A DNA stretch of 64,000 nucleotides, from NCBI GenBank assembly GCA_036346255.1, contig CM070635.1, positions 47,519,715 through 47,583,714 on the forward strand, given 5' to 3'. How positions within the stretch are numbered: the stretch's first letter is position 1; every line of letters begins with the position of its first letter. Of the stretch, positions 1 to 10,290 are shown in pieces. This DNA comes from Ampelocalamus luodianensis. Its lineage: Eukaryota; Streptophyta; Magnoliopsida; Poales; Poaceae. The notes under the pieces were generated by a model that did not search any database, had not been told where the DNA came from, and worked only from the letters and a program-made list of their open reading frames with translations. A program made the position numbers and the translations under genes.

Positions 1-648
1 TAAGAGACGATGCATGTGGTGGATCGGATACAAAAAAGGCAGCAGAAAAGATAAAGGGAATGGATGGATCGCTGAAATGACACTACTCATCGTCGATGGT
101 TTGCTGATTTGGACCGTGCATGACAAGACCACTAGCTAGCTAGCTAGCTAGCTCTATCAATGACGCACACTGGCTAGTCCATTAATTAATAGTGCACGCA
201 CGCATTCTCCAATCCATTATATATTCGTGCCAAATGACCATGACTACTCCACAAGCATACACTACTCCAGGCTCCAGGCTCCAGGCTCCATTCTCCTGAT
301 CTCGATCTTTCAACTGGCTACCAAGCTTGCTTGGCCTTGCTAAACTCTATCTTGACACCCAGGCTAGATCGATCTTATTTTGTTGCGTACGATCTTTCGG
401 CCTCTGTCTAGTGTCAAAACCAGCCCAATTTTTCTCTCTCAACTGTATGTCAGCTAGCTATAGCTAATCCACACACACACACGCAAACTCTCAGCTCACC
501 TCTCTCTCTCTCTCTCTGATATGCATCCATGGCTCTGTCCTTTGTTTCTTCGGCGCATCAATCTAATTACCAAGCGTAATTGTTAGTTAGGATATACGTT
601 GGCCGTGCTGATCGACCCATCCATCCATCCATATTGTGGCAGGCCATC
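1..648 (+). promoter_or_regulatory. Upstream region and 5' leader of the WRKY gene
   Basis: No coding sequence is recognised. The stretch holds a TTATATAT block at 218-225 that could serve as a TATA box, a (CTAG)n tract at 132-153, three AGGCTCC units near 268-290 and a CT repeat near 500-517 typical of plant 5' leaders. TTGAC cores of W boxes occur near 353 and, inverted, near 413, so autoregulation by WRKY factors is possible but unproven. The transcription start cannot be read from sequence. Confidence 0.4.
132..153. repeat. (CTAG)n microsatellite
   Basis: About five and a half copies of a four-base self-complementary unit lie upstream of the WRKY gene. It is a simple repeat with no other visible meaning. 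Confidence 0.8.
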
Positions 649-2410
649 ATGTGTGACTTCTTTTGGCTGTCGCCGGTCGACCAAGGAGACCTCTCGGATG
701 TCGTGAGGGCAAGCCTGCAGCAGCCGCCTCACCATGATCTGCAGGAAACCCCCGCCGGCGACATGACCGGCCTTGGCTCGTCGTACTCGTATCTGCAGCC
801 GGAAGGAGGAGGAGGACCAAACTGCTCTGTCGTGAGCCACGGTGATAGTCATAATGATGAGCAGCTGCTGCTACATGGCCTGGGGATGATGACGAGCGGC
901 AATACTAGGTCTTGTGATCATGTCTTGTTGCAGTCACCGTCGGCGACATATCCACAGCCACAGGCACAGCAGCATCCGAAGGGGATGTCGAGGCCGCCGC
1001 CCCAGCTGGGCGCCGCCGAATTCGAGAGGGAAGGCGATGTAGCGGCTGCGGCGCCAGAGATAGACGATCACGTAGAGATGTCGATGGCCCCTCATCTTCA
1101 TGTCCCGGCCATCAAGCGAAGGTTCGTACGTATTCATGCATACCGTACGATCAAGTACCATTAGTTTTCTCTCATTAATTGATTTATTTTCTTATGAATA
1201 TATATACAACCCTTTGATTTCATCTCTTATTGCTTAGTCAGTTTGATTTAGTTTAGTTAAATACTCCATATATGCAGCACACACCTTGACTCCAAATTAA
1301 CAGCTTATTCAGACAACCAGTACATACTACATACACAGTAATTTAATTCTCTTTGTATTAATGGAGAGTAAAACCAGTACCAATAGTAGCTGCAGAAATT
1401 TGCTAAGCTTGAGTTGCTCTCAAGTCCTGAAGTAACATTGGACTGGCTAGCAAGGTAAATTGCAACAAAACTGACATACAAATTGCATGTATAATTTTTT
1501 TCCCCACTGATATATGTACGTATAAAGTACTGGATCACAAGACAAAAGGAAAGGAGGAATTAATTAATGAATAAATTGATCGAGAATGATCAAGCATGCA
1601 TGCATGATGCTATATATGTATAAATTTCTCATAACATAAGAGATTAACGCGTGGAGCATGCATGGATATGAATGCAGGAAGAGCCAGACGAAGAAGGTGG
1701 TGTGCATCCCGGCACCGACGGCGGCGCCGGGGGCGAGCGGTCGGCCGAGCACGAGCGGCGAGGTCGTCCCCTCGGACCTCTGGGCATGGAGGAAGTACGG
1801 CCAGAAGCCCATCAAGGGATCACCGTACCCAAGGGGCTACTACCGGTGCAGCAGCTCCAAGGGTTGCTCGGCGAGGAAGCAGGTGGAGCGCAGCCGCACC
1901 GACCCAAACATGCTCGTCATCACCTACACCTCCGAGCACAACCACCCCTGGCCAACCCAGCGCAACGCACTCGCCGGATCAACGCGCCCTTCCTCTTCCT
2001 CCGCCGCCGCCGCCAAGAACCATCACAAAGACATGACCTTCTCTTCCTCCGCAGCCGCTCGTCATCACATCGATAATCCACGTCCAACTTATAGTAACAA
2101 CAGTATAGTTAACACCAACGACATTAGTACCACTACAGCTACTGGCACTACTAGTCATCATCAGCTCAAGCAAGAGGTGCTCGACGCCGACGCCGACGCC
2201 GACTTGGACCTGTTTGCCGATATGGACGCCCTCAACATCTTCTCCTCCAGCTCCAACTTTAACTCGAAGCAGCAGCAGGAGGCAGCTGATGACGGCGACC
2301 TGCAGCAGGCGGAAGATGACAGCAAGCACCTTCAGCTGTTTGATCCATTCAGCTCCAACTTCTTCGACTGGGTAGCCACTACTTCCTCCTTTGGAGAAGC
2401 AAATAAATAA
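649..2410 (+). CDS. WRKY transcription factor, group IIe
   Basis: A nuclear DNA-binding regulator that recognises W boxes; the family acts in stress, defence and senescence. The model joins 649-1121 and 1678-2410 (donor AG|GTTCGT, acceptor TGCAG|G), giving 401 residues. The ATG at 649 is the first in frame. The WRKY domain has an intact WRKYGQK (195-201), the zinc ligands Cys215 and Cys221 (CX5C), 23 residues, then His245 and His247. The N-terminus (MCDFFW...GDLSDVVRA) and a basic KRRKSQTKK stretch before the domain match group IIe. The C-terminal tail is rich in Ser, Asn and acidic residues, ending in an FDPF/FFDW patch that may activate transcription. The domain lies in one exon, although the family usually has an intron after its PYPR. 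Family assignment is firm; the exact orthologue is not. Confidence 0.93.
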
Positions 2411-3315
2411 AGGTGACTATATATATAAGCTACCCAGATAGCTAATTTAATCATATCAGTTATTCAGTTCCACTATAGAACTGATCTTGATCAATAGCTA
2501 AATGCGCTGAATTATGCAAGCGCGCGCGCTTAGAGAGTAAGTACTACTGATACTTTTTGTTTCTACTACTAGTCTCTTTTCAGTGGTACTAATTTGATTT
2601 TGGCATCCTTTTATGTTGCCCTTTTTATTTTAACTGAAAGGAACAGCCTGTTACTACATATGTTCTTGTCGATGACAACTTGGTTATACTGAATCGAACT
2701 TAAGCTAGCTGAATATAATATATACCTGAATTTTTTACTCTGTTATTTCTTGGATGGTCTGAGGCTAGCAAGATCACTAACCCGGCACCTCCCTAGCAAC
2801 GAACAACACCCTGTTTCTGAATCATGGATCTATCACTTCAAGTTATTATGATTGATGGCGAAATTCAGTCTAACGACACTGTTGACCCACACAAAAAAAG
2901 TTGCAGCAAGAAAAAGGAAAAAAAAAAAAAAGGAGGAACAGGCTGAAAGGAAAACCTGAGGTCTGAATGCTAAAATAAAAGCTCAAACGACAAGAAGAAT
3001 CTTCTTACCACAATGCAATCCTGTTGCTCATAGTTGCTGATGAGACTGGACGATGCAAGAGAGATTCTAGTTTCTTGATTTTCTAGACCAATTCGACCCC
3101 AAAAGCTAACTGCGAGCCACATGGCCAAGAAATTAAAGGCGTACCGTATCAGCTATGCTCTCGATATCCTCAGGTACATGTCCATTCTTCATACCGATCG
3201 AGATTGGTGTGTGACCGACTCTTTCGTCAGAAACTCCAAATTGTCTATGCTCCTAGCTGATACCAATTTACCCGGCTACTAACAAATAACCGATCAACAT
3301 TCACCTTCCAAGGCC
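2411..3315. other. Gene-free stretch after the WRKY stop
   Basis: This should hold the WRKY 3' untranslated region and terminator, followed by unique AT-rich DNA. A poly(A)-like run lies near 2917-2932. No open frame with protein-like composition and no clear repeat were found. Confidence 0.5.
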
Positions 3316-3320
3316 AAAAG

Positions 3321-6245
3321 TGTAACATCCAAATTTTCGGATTTTGCAAGATCTTATGTTCTAAGGTGCAATCTTCAAAGTTTGCCGAAATTGCTCAAAG
3401 ATTCGTTTCACCCCCAAAAGCACCGAGCTTCCTCCCCCAAATCTCCCTAACCCTAGCCCTCCCCCTCCCCTAGCCTGGCGTCGCCATGCCCTGCCCCGTG
3501 CCTTGGTCCTCCGTCCCCGCCGGCCGCGTCAGCCTCGGCAGCCGCGCCCCTCCCCGTCGCCTCCTCTCCCTCTTCACGGTGCGCCTCGTGCCGCCGGCGT
3601 TTCGCGTCGCCGCATCCGGCCAAGCCTGCCGCCCGTCGCCACCCTCGACCGTCCATCCCCATCCCGCCCCGCGGTTCTTGCGCCGCTCCATCGTCAACGG
3701 CTCTCCCCCTCCGGCTATAAAGAGTCGCGCTCTTCCCTCCTTCCGGCCGAACCACCCCCCCCTCGCTTCCTTTTTCCTGAGCAAGAAGAAGATCAAGCAA
3801 GGAGTCCGAGGGACTTACCTCCGTGAAGGCATCGTGGTCGCCGTCGTCACCACCTCTGGGTTCGCCGCCGCCGTGAGCTCCTGGACCCCTTCTTCCCCGT
3901 GCACCGCTGTCTCTCCTCGGCTGCCTCCGCCGCGCCCCCCGAGCCCTCCTCTCCCTGCGCGCCGCCGCCGCCAGCGTCGCCACCTCCCGTTTGCCCTAAC
4001 CCCCTCCCCCTCTCGTTTGGCACCCAGGCCGAGCGCCCCCGCCCCTTTTCTTCCCTTCGGCCGCTGGGCCTTGCAGGCCGTGAGCGCGTGCCTCCGGCCC
4101 GAGTCGCGCCGGGCCAAAATCTGGTCGTGGGCCACTTTCGGTTTTTCCTTTTTGTTGTTGTTTTTCCTTTCTTTTTCTTTTTAATTCCAAAAGAGAGACT
4201 TTAAAATCTCTTTTCTTCCCCATTTTAACTCCAAAAATTGTGAAGTTAGTTTCTAAAAATTTCTAAAATCAAGCTCTTTCTTTTGGTACTAGTTTGGTTT
4301 ATTTTGGAGTTCATTTGTTGAGTATTGTTGTTTATTTATTTTGTTTGCTCGCTTGTCTCCTTTCCGGTGCGATCGATCGCGTAGAGTTCGGAGAAGCCGG
4401 AGACCCCCACTTCGATCAAGCTCAAGAGTATCAAGATCATCTAGCCCTAGACCCAGGCGAGTCAATACTTTGATCATATTGAACCTACATTTTATGCAAA
4501 TTATATCCTTTTAAAGTATCAAATTGCATGTTTTAATTTCGTTATGCAAATGTATGTTAAAAATCCTAAGGTAGTTAAATACCAACTTGATGTTTAATTA
4601 TTAATACACCATCCCTTGATAATTGAATTACCTTAAGCCTTTGTCACCCTAGTAATTATTTGGTAACTATACTAGTATAGGCTATACTTAAGCGCCATGC
4701 TAGACTTGCTTAAGTATCGGGGTATTATGTACCTCATTCATCATCTCTTAAAAATGAACATGGTTTTTGGGTAGTCATTGGATGTAAATGACTGAGGTGG
4801 TTGTGTTGATGTATTTCTCTACCTCTCAAAAACTCTAAAAATTGCTTATCACATCTGGGCGGATGGTATGATGGATGGTATGTTGGTCGGTGCTAGTGCA
4901 GCCCAAAGAATGTTGGTTTGTGGATGGTATGTGGTATGAACCGCCCAGATGGTCCTTAAGGACTTAATCCTGTGATGACCTCCCAATGTAAAACAGTACG
5001 ACCACATGTCTATAATGGTGTCGACCTGGCTAAATAATTTGTATTCGTTAGTATGAGTTGCACCAGGCAGATGACCCGCTACGCCATAAGCCTATGTGGC
5101 TATGGGTTGAGGTGTACGACTTACGGGTATATGTGAGCGTAAGTCGTGTGGCGCAAGAGGGGGTCTGGGAAAGAGTTGACGGGTCTATGTGAGCGTAACT
5201 CTTCTCAGGTGAAACCTTAGCGGGTGTAACAAGTACTGGGGGATACATTGTAAAGGCCTTGTGACGATCTCCCCTTGACTCACATGTCTACGGAAACATG
5301 TGTACATGCCAAGATGATTGTCTCTTGTGGGTAAAGTGTACAACCTCTGCAGAGTGTAATGAACTGTTCAAATAGCTGTGCCCACGGTCAAGGGCGGACA
5401 TGGGAACTTACAAGAGTTAGTTCTGTTTATAAAACCTTTGTGGGCGGGATAAAATGTGATGGGTCGTTGTGACCCTGGTTTTGGTTTTTCCCTGGGTGGA
5501 TGTACCCCAGTGATGTTAAGTGGTGGATGTAACCACTATAAAAAATAAGCATGAGGTGGAGGTAACCTCTACTGTTATAAATATTGCATAAGTAATCTCT
5601 TTAACAAAAATGCAATTTGGTTAAAATGCTAAGTGATAGGACTTTCTAATATTGGTACTTAAAATATTGCTTTGTGCAAATAAAAGAACCCGAGCCATCC
5701 TTGTTAAGCCTTGCATGTATATTATTGCATACTGTGTGTTGGCTCATGAGCACAGTTGTGCTCATCCTCGCTCTTTCCCCAACCTCGGAACCCGTGGATT
5801 ATGAAGATTACGTCTACTACGAGGACCAGGACGCCGAGGAGCAAGGACATGAAGAAGAGTAGCATAGTTCCGTAGTCTGAGTCTCGCCTCAGTCTGGTTG
5901 GCTCCGTTGATACTCGTGTACATCCTATATTATCCAAACCTTTGGCTAATATCAGTCGTACACATGGTACCCCAGTCGCTTGCCTGTGGAGAGACTTGCT
6001 CTACCCCTTTTGCTTCCGCTATCGTACTCGATGTTTTGTAATGAACTCATTTGGCCTGATCGGCCCTATTGTAAACTCGACCCGACGTGGTCTATTTGAA
6101 CTCTGATGCTTGTATTAATGAATGGTTTGGTCTACGCGATGTATGAAATAATTCAGCAATGTATCCTGTGAGCGCTATCTACTGATCCAGGGAATAACGC
6201 AGTATTTTCACATAGGATTCTGGATTACGAAATCCGGGTCCGACA
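3321..6245 (+). mobile_element. Solo LTR, Tekay/Del-like Gypsy
   Basis: A single 2925-bp LTR starts with TGTAACATCC and ends with GTCCGACA. It is flanked by a perfect 5-bp duplication AAAAG at 3316-3320 and 6246-6250. No primer-binding site or coding region is attached, so it is a solo LTR left by LTR-LTR recombination. The length and the block near 5329-5398 (GGGTAAAG...CTGCAGAGTG...CCACGGTCA) match the long LTRs of grass Tekay-type chromoviruses. A GC-rich pyrimidine tract (3420-4100) gives several meaningless open frames. It separates the WRKY gene from the bL35m 3' end. Confidence 0.9.
3716..3722 (+). promoter_or_regulatory. Candidate TATA box of the solo LTR
   Basis: TATAAAG stands alone in a GC-rich stretch of the LTR, where the U3/R border of a Gypsy LTR could lie. 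If active it would drive transcription towards the 3' end of the bL35m gene. Confidence 0.35.
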
Positions 6246-6750
6246 AAAAGTCTCTGCCAGATAATTTCAACATTAAGATCGTTACAAAATCAAACAAAGC
6301 AGGAAACTTTACTGGCCACAATTTGAGACAACAGCAAACAAATGTCTCCTAAATTTCTACATCTAAACTCCAGGTGAAAATATTGCCATGTAAAGTTCAG
6401 TGAACCTGAAGCTTGGATAAGGAACATACGGTAAAATGATGAATGTGAGAGACTTGTTTCTTTACTAGGCTACTAGCAGCAGTATTCCCATTACTATGCT
6501 GAATCTTTTCTGTGTGCATATCCGAATACAGGGGAGCTTTATCAACAAGAATGTGCTGAAAACAAACCGGCTGGTATGCTGTAAAATGCTCATCAGTATC
6601 TGTGAACAGATGCGAGCACAAAATCCGATGACAATGCATCAAATGACAATTGTTAAAATATTTAGAATCTGCATAAGGGAGGCAACGGTTGGCAGTCAGG
6701 ATTCATCAATCTGTTTCCCTGCCAAACTCCATCCTGTTTGTCTTCATTTC
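6246..6750 (-). other. 3' flank of bL35m
   Basis: The stretch lies between the solo LTR duplication and the bL35m stop codon. It should contain that gene's 3' untranslated region, read on the minus strand. No further coding sequence is visible. Confidence 0.45.
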
Positions 6751-9181
6751 CTAGCCGCAGAAGTTGAGCTTCTTTATAACTTTTGCATAAGCTAAATGCA
6801 CCAATGCAGGCTTCCGAAGTCTTCGTTTTGCTTCCTTGGACTGCAATATCATAAATAATCACATCAATTTCAATACAGAAATGTCAGAGTGATTATGAAG
6901 AATGACACTATCTGTAAAACATCAGAGCCTACATGGATGCATCATGATATTTTGGAAAATGTTTGATGGTTTCCACAATTGAAAGTGGAAATGAGTATGC
7001 TTTGATTTTATGTAGTTTATCTTAAGTGGCTTTAGAAGATGCATCCATGTAGTCTATATGAAACACTTCGTTAGGTGTTCCCTGAGTGGGGATGCCTTCA
7101 ACTCGAACTTGGTTAACGATTTGTAATTTATGTTTGCTGACGGAAGTTGGTTTACTTGCTCGGAAAGAAGTGGGTTTAGTGGACTTGGTTAGGGCCTTCA
7201 GGGGCTGCAGACTGCAGTTCAGTTCCTAATTTACAGGGCAACCCAAAGCTGTATCTACTAGTGAAACGCTCCACCAGATTTGCCCTGAACCTTTTTTTGT
7301 TTTTTGAAACAGGAGTCTAGCCCCCAATTTCATTAACGAAATATCAAGTCCTACAAAACACCACTACACAACGCACACATGGGTGGATTTTGATGAGCAA
7401 CGTCATCGCCATCCTGACAGTGTCATACGACTACCTTTATTACACAATACCACCAATTCTCTACTAAGAAAACCTCACTCAAAACGCTCCTGACTTGCAG
7501 ATCGACAAAACAGCAGACATACTTTGCGAAACGAAAACTATTCTTCGCCAACTCCTCCAGCTTCCAATCTTCTAGACAATGGCGCCCATCCTCTTGATCG
7601 CCACTCACCACAGAAGCTTGGACCCCAAACGTAGAGCTTCGCGCAAGCCTTCTTTCTGCAGTCCGGCCCAGAATTCAATATAGTGACAAACTTGAAACAA
7701 AGCTGTAGCGGGATCGCAAGGAAACTTTCTTTGAAAACAAGCGTCATTCCTTGTTTTCCAAATCGTCCAAAGCACAGCAGCGATCCCAACTGCCATCAAA
7801 CTTCTAAACTTCCTAGGGAACTTCGCAATCCAGCTAATCCCTAGGTTTTGCACTGAATCTGGTGGAACCCACACTGAAACCGCAACAAACAATACTCCAA
7901 ATATATTTCACCAAAGGACAAGAAATAAACAGGTGTTCTACAGATTCTTTAGCACCACAGAGCATGCACTTATCTGTCCCTTTCCATCCCCTTCTCAACA
8001 GATTGTCTTTGGTTAGGATTATATTCTTCAATACTAACCATTGGAAAATCTTAATTTTTAGAGGAACTTTGATTTTCCACAATTGCTTATGTGGGAAAAT
8101 CACTTGCTGCATTTTCAGATGTTTGTAAAAGGATTTAAACGAAAACTTCCCTTTTCCATCTAAACCCCAACTTAATCTATCAGGATCCTCACTAAGATGA
8201 ATGCCTGCACATTTGCTTTGCAGATCTTGCCATAAGATCATAGTCTCACCCCACAACATCCTCCTAAACCTGATACAACCCCACCCTTCTTCAAAAACTT
8301 TGGCAACAGAGATGTTCTTGATAAAAGTCTGATTGTAGAGTCTTGGATATTGGCTAGCTAGAGGTTTAATACCTAGCCAAATATCCTCCCAGAATCTAGT
8401 TCTTCCCCCATTCCCAATCTTCCTGCTACAACAAGCATAGAAAAGGTCTTTAACCTATAAGATATCTTGTGGCTTGCTAACACAACTTGCAATATTGCAA
8501 GCATGAGATAAATACTATTTTGTTAAAAACTCCTGCCAAGGCCCATCTTCATTTTCCAATTTCCAAAGCCATAGACCTATAAGACAATTTTTTCATTGTA
8601 TCCAATTGCAAAACCCCTAAACCCCCTTGGTCCTTAGGTCGGCACACCACTGGCCAACCCACCAAATAAGATTTGCCCTGGACAAATTCAGAAGATTGAA
8701 AAGCGTAGGCTGGAGTGGTCAACGATTCATGAGAGAAATCGATACATACATTCGATTGTAATACGAGGGAGAGAGAGAAATGTGGCAGGTTGGTTGTTAT
8801 GTGGACGCTAGTGTTGTTGAGAGCATTGGCATGTAGATATGTCATATGCGTGTATGTATGTATGTACCTTGAGGTGTGCATTGTGGCGCTTGCCCGCCCT
8901 CCACCTGCGGATCTGTCCGTCATTCATGGTTCTGAACCTAAACTTCATGGACCTAACACACCAATCCAAACTAGTTAGGCAACCAACCAACCAAACCAAT
9001 AAATGAAAACAGAAGCAAGCGGTGCTGATTGAGAGAGAACGCAAGAGTCTGAGATATAAGTACGTAAGAGCTCTACGTACGAGGGGGCCTTGATCTTGTA
9101 TTTCTTGACTTTGGAGGTGGTGGGCGTGAGCGGGGCGCGCGACCTGTCCTTCTTGGAGTAGTGGCGCACCTGCATCGCCAT
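6751..9181 (-). CDS. bL35m: Mitochondrial large-subunit ribosomal protein bL35m
   Basis: A nuclear gene for the mitoribosomal homologue of bacterial L35. The minus-strand exons are 9081-9181, 8868-8952 and 6751-6840. The junctions are CTC|GTACGT with TTAG|G, and AAG|GTACAT with GCAG|T. The joined frame reads VKKYKIKAPS, then SMKFRFRTMNDGQIRRWRAG, KRHNAHLK and finally SKEAKRRLRKPALVHLAYAK up to NFCG and TAG. The RRRAGK-type core and the Lys/Arg-rich tail are L35 hallmarks, and these residues fit the mitochondrial rather than the plastid form. From the ATG at 9181 the product has 91 residues and no presequence. A separate ATG frame upstream looks like the presequence but is out of phase (see 9184-9426). 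Intron 2 (2027 bp) holds a LINE. Confidence 0.88.
7291..8668 (-). mobile_element. 5'-truncated LINE (L1-type) in bL35m intron 2
   Basis: The minus strand shows the end of a non-LTR reverse transcriptase protein. Near 8550-8668 is the motif GWPVVCRPKDQGGLGVL; at 7834-8259 a zinc-binding reverse-transcriptase domain (WKIKVPLKIKIFQWL, then CMLCG...VEHLFISCP); at 7605-7892 the common tail AVLWTIWKTRND. An A-rich tail (T-rich on plus) lies at about 7291-7308. A 15-base target duplication flanks it, AGATTTGCCCTGAAC at 7276-7290 and the same with one mismatch at 8669-8683. The copy is 1.4 kb, has stops and frameshifts and lacks endonuclease and most of RT, so it cannot move by itself. Confidence 0.88.
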
Positions 9182-9183
9182 CA

Positions 9184-9426
9184 CCGGAGGCCGGAGGAGG
9201 GAGGAGGAAGCGGTGGGCGCCGAATGGAATAAGAACCCCAAGGGCAGGGGCGGAGGCAGAGTCGCGTGCGAGTGCGAGTGCGAGTGGAGGCGGCGGAAGG
9301 GGACGGGGACGGGGACGGGGACGGAGGGGCTTTGGAAACTGCGGGTGACCGGGCATGGGCGGCGACGGAGGAGGAGAGGAAGCGGCGGGTGAGGCCGGCG
9401 GCGGCTGAGCACCACCACCGCCGCAT
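9184..9426 (-). CDS. Presequence-like frame upstream of bL35m (81 aa, out of phase)
   Basis: This ATG frame starts MRRWWCSAAAGLTRRFLSSS, which looks like an amphipathic, Arg/Ser-rich mitochondrial targeting peptide. It is the only ATG upstream of bL35m on this strand. It runs into a TGA that overlaps the bL35m ATG (TGATG, 9179-9183), so it is in a different phase from the L35 core. Either the real gene starts here and a frameshift (mutation, sequencing error or small unseen intron) separates presequence and core, or this is an upstream ORF. Hexanucleotide repeats (GGGGAC)4 at 9299-9324 and GTGCGA units near 9265-9285 keep all three frames open, so openness alone proves little. Confidence 0.45.
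9299..9324. repeat. (GGGGAC)4 hexanucleotide repeat
   Basis: Four tandem copies lie within the presequence region of bL35m. In that frame they encode alternating Pro and Ser. Copy-number changes here would add or remove two residues without changing phase. Confidence 0.75.
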
Positions 9427-9488
9427 CGTGCCGGTCGATCTGCGCTTGCAGCTGTTCCTGTGTTCGGCGGTGGCGGGCCGCGCGTAGC

Positions 9489-9593
9489 TAGGGTTTGTTT
9501 GGTTATGCTGCTAATGCATCTCTTTATGGGCTACTAAAATACCGGGCCGTCATTGCAGAGGAAGAAAGCCCAGCCCAGCCCAGCCCAGCCCAT
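9489..9593. promoter_or_regulatory. Site II cluster and telo box in the bL35m/NPF bidirectional promoter
   Basis: Seen on the plus strand: TAGGGTTT at 9489-9496 (the telo box AAACCCTA on minus), TGGGCT at 9527-9532, and five overlapping AGCCCA units at 9567-9592, which read TGGGCT on the minus strand towards bL35m. Telo boxes together with TGGGCY site II elements, bound by TCP factors, are established features of plant ribosomal-protein and growth-linked promoters. They support the start region chosen for bL35m. The NPF gene begins about 700 bp away in the opposite direction. Confidence 0.65.
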
Positions 9594-9600
9594 ATAATCA

Positions 9601-10290
9601 ATCCACTTCCTATGTTGTCTCGTCGTGCTTGCTCTCTGCTCCAGTGCTTCTGATCCTCTCCTCTCACCTACCCACCCCCGCCTTGTTTATTACATAGCCA
9701 ACCAGTGAACCAACCAAGCGATGACTAATGAATGAATTGAGTTAATGGCAGATGCCTTGTCTCTTTTTCTTGGGACCTCGTGGAAGACGAAGGAATAGAC
9801 AAGCGGCCCAAAAAAATTACTCTGAACAGGAGCAATAGCGTCACTAATAATGGTCTGATGGTGATGCTCCAGATCCAAATGATGGTTTTTATTTCATTTC
9901 ATTTCATTTTATTTGTGGAGCTGAGCCTCAGCAGACAGAGCAGAGAAGAGAAGAGGGAAAAAAGGAATAATTTTTCTAGGACGCAGAAAGAAAATTTTCG
10001 TAGCATTGCAATTTGCAGGCGAGGCAAGCAAGCAAGACATGTGCATGGCATGCCGTTGGATCTGAATATTTCCCCCTCCCCTCCCTGAATAGTGGGTGGA
10101 TGGACAAGCAAGAGAAACTCTGAATTAAGGCGAGAAGTCTCCCTCGAGTCCAGCCTCCCACTCTTTCTTCTCCTCCTGTGTCGTCTGAACTAGTACTGGT
10201 ACGGAATAAACCACCAACTCCGGCCTCCTCCGCTTCCGTCTCCTGCTCCGTCCACGTCCACGTCCACTCTACTCGGAGCTGCCAGGAGGC
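9601..10290. other. Upstream region of the NPF gene
   Basis: No coding sequence is recognised. The last ~150 bp before the ATG are pyrimidine-rich, with CCTCC and CACGTCCACGTCC runs, as expected for a 5' leader. An ATTTC microsatellite-like run lies near 9893-9912. Confidence 0.4.

Noticed and set aside
3453..4223. Several overlapping open frames of 75-232 codons on both strands
   Set aside because: They lie inside the solo LTR in a stop-poor, pyrimidine-rich GC tract, have Pro/Arg/Ser-only composition and no recognisable domain.
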